This document shows, in pieces, positions 31,929 through 35,971 of a DNA stretch of 35,971 nucleotides. The number at the start of each line of letters is the position of its first letter. Position 1 is the first letter of the stretch. The stretch lies in IMG/VR virus record IMGVR_UViG_3300049216_000601, positions 1 to 35,971 of that record; one strand, given 5' to 3'. Source of the stretch: a virus. The notes under the pieces are model-generated. The model searched no databases. It saw only the letters and a list, made by a program, of their open reading frames with translations, and was not told where the DNA came from. The position numbers were made by a program, and so were the translations under genes.

Positions 31929-32132
31929 ATGTCCGATCCGCCGACCCCCAATCCCTGGATACGGCCCGAGCGGTGGCGTCCGCTCATCGCCCTCGTGCAG
32001 AGCCGCAACCTGAACGCCTATGCCCTGATCCTGCTCGGCGGCTTGGCTTTCGCGCTTAAGATGCCGGAGTCGATCTATGGCGGCCTGATTTTGGGCGGTT
32101 TGGCGATCCTTCGGGCGGGGCCGGATCGATGA
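31929..32132 (+). CDS. small membrane protein, holin candidate
   Basis: A 67-aa protein behind ACGGAGATCGCA. It has a charged N-terminal part (ERWRPLIALVQSRNLN) and two closely spaced hydrophobic segments, AYALILLGGLAFAL and YGGLILGGLAILRA, separated by KMPESI. A small two-helix hairpin of this type just upstream of a lysozyme gene is the usual place and form of a class II/III holin. No family was recognised; the call is by context. It overlaps the next start by 4 bp (ATGA). Confidence 0.65.
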   Translation: MSDPPTPNPWIRPERWRPLIALVQSRNLNAYALILLGGLAFALKMPESIYGGLILGGLAILRAGPDR

Positions 32133-32551
32133 CGGCTGTGCGCCCTTTGCCCGACGCCGGCTGCACGATCGACGACTTGGCGCGTGAGATCAACGCCATG
32201 CACGCCTGCCTGCACGCGGTGCGGCGCGAAGCCAGCCTCGACCGAAAGCTTGCCGCCGACCGCGAGGCGCTGCGGCGTGAGCGGCACGAGTCGATCAAGG
32301 AGGACCTCGGCGATATCGGCCGCCGCGTCGGCCTGGTCGAGCGCTGGCAGGAAAGCTTCGCCTTAAGCTTTGGCATGAGGCCGCCGGACGAGGGACGTGC
32401 GCCCAAGCGGATATTCGGCCTTTCTTACGCTGTCGTGCTGGGCTGGTTCGTGGCGCTTCTGATCGGCATGACGACCGGCCCGGTCGGTTATTTCGTGCTG
32501 CTGAAAATGCTGCCCGCCGCCGTTCACGCCGCCTTGAGCGTTGCGCCTTAA
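32129..32551 (+). CDS. coiled-coil protein with C-terminal membrane segments, lysis-region
   Basis: A 140-aa protein coupled to the preceding gene (ATGA). Residues ~12-85 are a charged helical region (CTIDDLAREINAMHACLHAV, KLAADREALRRERHESI, GDIGRRVGLVERWQ), and the C-terminus has one or two hydrophobic helices (LSYAVVLGWFVALLIGMTT and GYFVLLKMLPAAVHAALS). Similar small anchored coiled-coil proteins occur in lysis cassettes, possibly as a holin partner. The function is not proven. Confidence 0.65.
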   Translation: MTAVRPLPDAGCTIDDLAREINAMHACLHAVRREASLDRKLAADREALRRERHESIKEDLGDIGRRVGLVERWQESFALSFGMRPPDEGRAPKRIFGLSYAVVLGWFVALLIGMTTGPVGYFVLLKMLPAAVHAALSVAP

Positions 32552-32553
32552 AT

Positions 32554-32709
32554 GTGGAAACTTCGACTGGCGCGCCGACAACCTTTGTTTTCACGGGGCT
32601 GACGGCGTATTTCGCCTATTCGGTCCTTTATGACGCCGAGCATGGCGTTGTGGGCTTTAAGCCGCGTCCGCTGCTGTCGGGCGGGCCACAGCCTGTGCTG
32701 GTGAAATAA
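32554..32709 (+). CDS. 51-aa small protein of the lysis region
   Basis: A short gene starting at GTG 32554, 2 bp after the previous stop, and stopping at 32709. The product starts METSTGAPTTFVFTG, then has LTAYFAYSVLYDAEHGVVGF with some hydrophobic character, and ends KPRPLLSGGPQPVLVK. The close spacing and sensible composition support it. A spanin-like or holin-regulator role is possible but not shown by sequence. Confidence 0.5.
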   Translation: METSTGAPTTFVFTGLTAYFAYSVLYDAEHGVVGFKPRPLLSGGPQPVLVK

Positions 32710-32793
32710 CCGCCAGGCCAGCTTGTCGGCACGGGTCGGTCCCGACGCCATCCGATCGTCGCGCTCGACCCTCTTCCTCCAGGATCGCCCCTC

Positions 32794-33255
32794 ATGACGA
32801 CGCCTTACCTGGCGGCCGATATCGGCTGCGACGAGGGCCTGCGCCTGCACGCCTATCCAGACCCGGACACGGGCGGTGAGCCCTGGACCATCGGCTACGG
32901 CTGCACCGGGGCCGACATCCGCGCAGGCCTTGTTTGGACGCAGTCGCAAGCCGATGCGGCGCTGAACCTACGGATCGACCAGCTCGAAGGCCAGCTCGAC
33001 GCCTTGCTCCCCTGGTGGCGTGAGGTGAACGACGCCCGCCAGGATGTGCTGGTCAATATGGCCTACAATCTGGGCGTGCGCGGCCTTCTGGGCTTTCACA
33101 CCTTTCTGGCTGCGGCCCAGGCGGGCCGCAACGCCGCCGCCGCAGACGATCTCCTGGTCACCGGCGGGCGCCCCACGCGGTGGGCGCGCCAGGTGCACGG
33201 CCGCGCCACCCGCCTGGCCCAGCAATGGCGCGACGGCGTGCGCGTCGCCCCCTGA
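32794..33255 (+). CDS. endolysin, GH24-type lysozyme (muramidase)
   Basis: A 153-aa lysozyme that cuts the glycan strands of peptidoglycan at the end of infection. The catalytic triad pattern of phage T4-type lysozymes is present: Glu14 in CDEGLRLHAYPD, Asp23, and Thr32 in WTIGYG. Further family blocks are DARQDVLVNMAYNLGVRGLLGFHTFLAA and RWARQVHGRATRLAQQW. There is no signal peptide or SAR helix, so release depends on a holin, which fits the small membrane proteins upstream. The ATG follows CCAGGATCGCCCCTC. Confidence 0.93.
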   Translation: MTTPYLAADIGCDEGLRLHAYPDPDTGGEPWTIGYGCTGADIRAGLVWTQSQADAALNLRIDQLEGQLDALLPWWREVNDARQDVLVNMAYNLGVRGLLGFHTFLAAAQAGRNAAAADDLLVTGGRPTRWARQVHGRATRLAQQWRDGVRVAP

Positions 33256-33290
33256 TCCGACCCTCGTCCAACACAACAAGGAGACCTGCC

Positions 33291-33929
33291 ATGCCCGTCC
33301 TGGCCGCCGCCTGGACGGCGCTTTGCGCCGCCCTGAAGTCCGTCAAGATCAGCGCCACCGCGCTGCTCTACGCCGCGCTCGTCCTATCGGGCGTCGTCGG
33401 CGCTGAAGCGTTCGAGCGCACCTTTCGCGTCAACGTCCTCTTCATCCACATCGAAGGCCTCGGCGCCCAGCTCACCGACCTCAAGGCCAAAGACGTCGCC
33501 GCGCTGAAGGCGGCGCAGGCGCATGTCGCCACGGTCCAGGCCGCGCAGACCCAAGCCACCGCTAGCGTCATGGCCGCCTACACGCCGGCCGTCGCCGCCA
33601 TCGCCACAAACTCGAAAACCCTGAGCCAAGAGGTCCCGACCTATGTCACGCCCAAAGACGATGCTGGCTGCCTTATCAATAACGGCGCTGTCAGCCTGCT
33701 CGACGCCGCCGCCGGCGGTCTGCCCGCCGTTCCCGACCCCGCCGTCGGCGCTGATGACGCCCCCTCGGGCGTTGCACTCTCTACCCTCGTCACCACCGAC
33801 GTCGGCAACGACGCCGCCGCCCTCGAAAACGCCGACCGGCTAGCCGCGCTCCAGGCCTGGGTGCGCGCTCAGCAGGCCGCCCAAGACACGACCGGGACGA
33901 CGCCGAACGCGCCGGCCGCCAAGCCATGA
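33291..33929 (+). CDS. Rz-like inner-membrane spanin candidate
   Basis: A 212-aa protein; ATG 33291 after AAGGAGACC is preferred over the upstream in-frame ATG at 33180. It has an N-terminal membrane anchor (TALLYAALVLSGVVGAEAF), a periplasmic helical coiled coil (LTDLKAKDVAALKAAQAHVAT, VQAAQTQATASVMAAY) and a C-terminal domain with VPTYVTPKDDAGCLINNGAVSLLDAA. That 'YVTp..D..C.i..G.v.l.daA' is a frequent pattern in spanin-like proteins following phage lysozymes. It would help rupture the outer membrane. It overlaps the toxin gene by 4 bp (ATGA). Confidence 0.75.
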   Translation: MPVLAAAWTALCAALKSVKISATALLYAALVLSGVVGAEAFERTFRVNVLFIHIEGLGAQLTDLKAKDVAALKAAQAHVATVQAAQTQATASVMAAYTPAVAAIATNSKTLSQEVPTYVTPKDDAGCLINNGAVSLLDAAAGGLPAVPDPAVGADDAPSGVALSTLVTTDVGNDAAALENADRLAALQAWVRAQQAAQDTTGTTPNAPAAKP

Positions 33930-35632
33930 ACTTTGCGGTCGACTACATCTACCGCCTCGCGCCCCGAGGCGGCGCAGGCTTGGCGTGCGACGCGGCCGGC
34001 GTGGCGCTGGGTGCAACGGACCTCGCCCGCGTGCACCTGGAGGGCGCCCGGCGCCGCTGCGAGGTGCGGCCGCCGGGCGAGATCGGCCGGGTGCTGAAAG
34101 CCGCCTACGGGCCCCAGCCCGACGCGGTGGTCCAGCGCCTCCACCGCGGCTTGAACCGGACCGCCAAATGGCTCGAAGCCGGCGACCTCTGCCACGCCGG
34201 CGTCGAAGCCGTCATGCTGGGCTTCCCCGACCTGACCCCCACCGCCATGGCCAAGCTCGCCGAGCTTGCCGACCTCGAAAAGCGCGGCGCGGCTTGGGAG
34301 GACGAGCCGCGGGTTCCGGCGGGGCAGGCCGGCGGTGGGCAGTGGACGACGGGCGGGGGTGGCGGGGGTGGGGCGGCGGCGAGCGCCAAGCCCGTCCAGA
34401 CGGTCACGTCTCTGCCAACGTCTAAGCCAATGCCCAGGCCCGAGCCGCGCACCCAGACCCTGGACGAGCACGCCTATGGCCCTGCCGCGGCCTTGCCCCC
34501 CTCGAGCCGCCACAGCCAACAGCCTCAGGCCACGCTCGACGACGGGGTCTTGCACTTCACCGAAGGCCAAGGGCCGGGCGGACAGCCGGCGATCTGGGAC
34601 GACGGGGTCTACCGCCCCGCCTCGAACCGGCCACGCCTGATCCCGGCCTCAGGGCCGCTAGAATTGGCGTTGGATCGGCTAAAGGCGGAGGCGGCGGCTG
34701 CAAGGGCGGAGGCCGAAGCGCCGGAGGCAAGGGCGGCGGCAGCAGCCGAAGCCGAAGCCGAAGCGGCAGAGGCGCGGGCGGCGGCGCAACAACGTTCGTC
34801 CCGGTTGCCGGGAGAGGTCAAAACTGTTGAGCAGTTATTTACGAAACCTAAAAATTATCGGGGCGGTATGATCCCCATGGGTCGTCCCGGCCGCTTTGGA
34901 CCGGCGGCCGCAGCCGAGACCTTGAGTGCGGAGCAATCGTGGGACATTTACAAACAGTTGCTCGATGAGACCAAGGCTATTGATCCTCATTACGCCAATG
35001 CTCCGGCGCATCCGAAAAGCGCGTTCATCCACCTGCCCCTAGCCGAACGCCAAGACATGATCGACGACGCGCTTTTGGATCGTGCGGCGGCCGACTATAA
35101 GATCCGTGGCAATCCAAAACTTCTCCAAGTTGAGACCGTGAGCTTCTTGCGCAAGACGGTGGATCATTATTATGCCGAGGCGGTGAAGAAGTTCGACGCC
35201 AAGCGCTTTGAGTCTCCGCTGGCGCGCGGGCAAGCGATTGGCAATGATGTGGACGAGCAGACACGGCGGGATCTCAAACGCCTATACACTCAGAAGGGCA
35301 TCCCTTATGGTCGAGGCCAAGGGATCGCCATCAACAACCGCGACTATAACACAAGTCAGCCAGTGAAGTCGCCGTCTGGAAGGCCACCCTACCGGGTGCC
35401 CGATTTACGGATTGGTGAAGCGCCGAAGGATGACGATCCGATTGGGAAAGTCAAGATTAACAACATAACTATCGATTGGACGATTAGTATGAAACAGCCG
35501 AACGACTCTCAAATTCGGGACTTCATCCACGCAGATTCTAAACCCAAGGCCGTAGTGATAGTTGTTCCTTCGCCAATCTATCCGCCGGGCGCCTATTACA
35601 TACCCAGTCCGGCAGCTTTGAAAGGAAATTGA
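33926..35632 (+). CDS. phage-borne modular polymorphic toxin
   Basis: A 568-aa protein. Residues 1-125 form a helical domain (VRPPGEIGRVLKAAYGPQPD, KWLEAGDLCHAGVEAVMLG, LTPTAMAKLAELADLEKRG). Residues 127-141 carry the junction motif EPRVPAGQAGGGQWT, then a Gly-rich linker, a Pro-rich section (145-235) with two repeats of DDGV (LDDGVLHF; WDDGVYRP), and an Ala/Glu-rich coiled coil (250-290). The last ~190 residues, from 378 (base 35057), are the toxin domain paralogous to that at 7651-8187. Constant leader, linker and variable tip followed by a small immunity gene is the polymorphic toxin plan. The gene is coupled to the spanin-like gene (ATGA), so it should be expressed late with lysis. No signal peptide is seen; the delivery route is unknown. 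Confidence 0.78.
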   Translation: MNFAVDYIYRLAPRGGAGLACDAAGVALGATDLARVHLEGARRRCEVRPPGEIGRVLKAAYGPQPDAVVQRLHRGLNRTAKWLEAGDLCHAGVEAVMLGFPDLTPTAMAKLAELADLEKRGAAWEDEPRVPAGQAGGGQWTTGGGGGGGAAASAKPVQTVTSLPTSKPMPRPEPRTQTLDEHAYGPAAALPPSSRHSQQPQATLDDGVLHFTEGQGPGGQPAIWDDGVYRPASNRPRLIPASGPLELALDRLKAEAAAARAEAEAPEARAAAAAEAEAEAAEARAAAQQRSSRLPGEVKTVEQLFTKPKNYRGGMIPMGRPGRFGPAAAAETLSAEQSWDIYKQLLDETKAIDPHYANAPAHPKSAFIHLPLAERQDMIDDALLDRAAADYKIRGNPKLLQVETVSFLRKTVDHYYAEAVKKFDAKRFESPLARGQAIGNDVDEQTRRDLKRLYTQKGIPYGRGQGIAINNRDYNTSQPVKSPSGRPPYRVPDLRIGEAPKDDDPIGKVKINNITIDWTISMKQPNDSQIRDFIHADSKPKAVVIVVPSPIYPPGAYYIPSPAALKGN

Positions 35633-35635
35633 CTG

Positions 35636-35971
35636 ATGCGCGGCCCATATCCAATTTTAATTCCCCAAAATCGGAGCGAGGTTATCGAGATGTTGGGCGG
35701 AATGAGGCTCCTTTCGCCGACATTTCGAGATATAACGGGCTATTTTCCCGGCAGGAATATCGATAATACCTTTTACGAGCTGAATGAAGGCTTGCGGTTG
35801 TTGCAGCCAAAGCTCGGCGATGACCTTTACTTCAAGCTTCGAGATATGTCGGATCGGATGCGGGCGCATTTTGAGGCCGATCCAGAAGATAAGATGGATG
35901 ACGCACTCAAGGGGCGCGCCATCATCGGTGAGATGATTGATCTACTGAAGCAGAGCCGCCGCAAACGCTGA
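35636..35971 (+). CDS. probable immunity protein of the modular toxin
   Basis: A 111-aa small soluble protein starting 3 bp after the toxin stop. It is homologous to the protein at 8171-8500 (shared SPTF-D-TGYFP, NI, LNEGL, MSDRMRAHFEAD, KG..II.EM). Both stand right behind the same toxin domain. It has the size and charge usual for polymorphic-toxin immunity proteins. The family is not recognised. The window ends at its stop codon. Local composition is more AT-rich than in the upstream genes. Confidence 0.8.
   Translation: MRGPYPILIPQNRSEVIEMLGGMRLLSPTFRDITGYFPGRNIDNTFYELNEGLRLLQPKLGDDLYFKLRDMSDRMRAHFEADPEDKMDDALKGRAIIGEMIDLLKQSRRKR

Noticed and set aside
1-35971. CRISPR arrays, tRNA genes, integrase, attachment sites
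   Set aside because: No regularly spaced direct repeats, no cloverleaf-type sequence and no recombinase motifs were seen; duplicated short ends that could be att sites were not found within the window.

Overview
The window is most likely part of an integrated, HK97-type tailed phage (siphovirus layout) in a GC-rich alphaproteobacterium, probably a member of the Caulobacterales. The pointers are GC-rich codon use, a tail-tip block in the gene order of Rhodobacter-type gene transfer agents (DUF2460, DUF2163, NlpC/P60 peptidase, long 'megatron' tail protein), an alphaproteobacterial LexA box (GTTC-N7-GTTC), and several families of chromosomal-looking palindromic repeats inside the phage genes. 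No integrase, repressor, replication gene, tRNA or att site was seen, so the element probably continues beyond the window.

Layout. 1-2071: a possible DUF6456-like gene, then an SOS box and a Tox-REase-5 nuclease toxin with an Imm52-like immunity gene. 2197-2826: an exported cyclophilin. 2977-7495: small and large terminase, portal, HK97-type prohead protease. 7627-8500: an AT-richer orphan toxin-immunity cassette inserted between protease and capsid genes, followed by what looks like a displaced second copy of the protease gene's 3' end. 8835-15466: capsid protein with an Ig/Fn3-like insertion, a strong intrinsic terminator just after it, head-tail connector genes, tail tube and a tail-assembly chaperone pair joined by a -1 frameshift. 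15674-16660: a short tape measure. 19019-27620: GTA-like tail tip and a large beta-helix tailspike. 27629-28139: a BrnT/BrnA toxin-antitoxin operon with a two-site palindromic operator. 28238-31570: a lectin-like tail protein, a clan GH-A glycoside hydrolase and an acyltransferase that may modify surface glycans. 31929-33929: lysis genes. 33926-35971: a 568-aa modular polymorphic toxin and its immunity gene, at the very end.

Two blocks of secreted, host-like enzymes on the minus strand (a Tat-exported glycosidase-like protein at 11367-13133; an M20 peptidase plus a phosphodiesterase remnant at 17049-18850) interrupt the head and tail genes.

The most interesting observation is that the C-terminal domain and immunity gene of the terminal toxin (35057-35971) are paralogous to the orphan cassette inside the head operon (7651-8500). 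Together with the SOS-box-linked Tox-REase-5/Imm52 pair and BrnTA, the phage carries three polymorphic-toxin-type modules plus one type II toxin-antitoxin. I do not recognise the family of the duplicated toxin domain.
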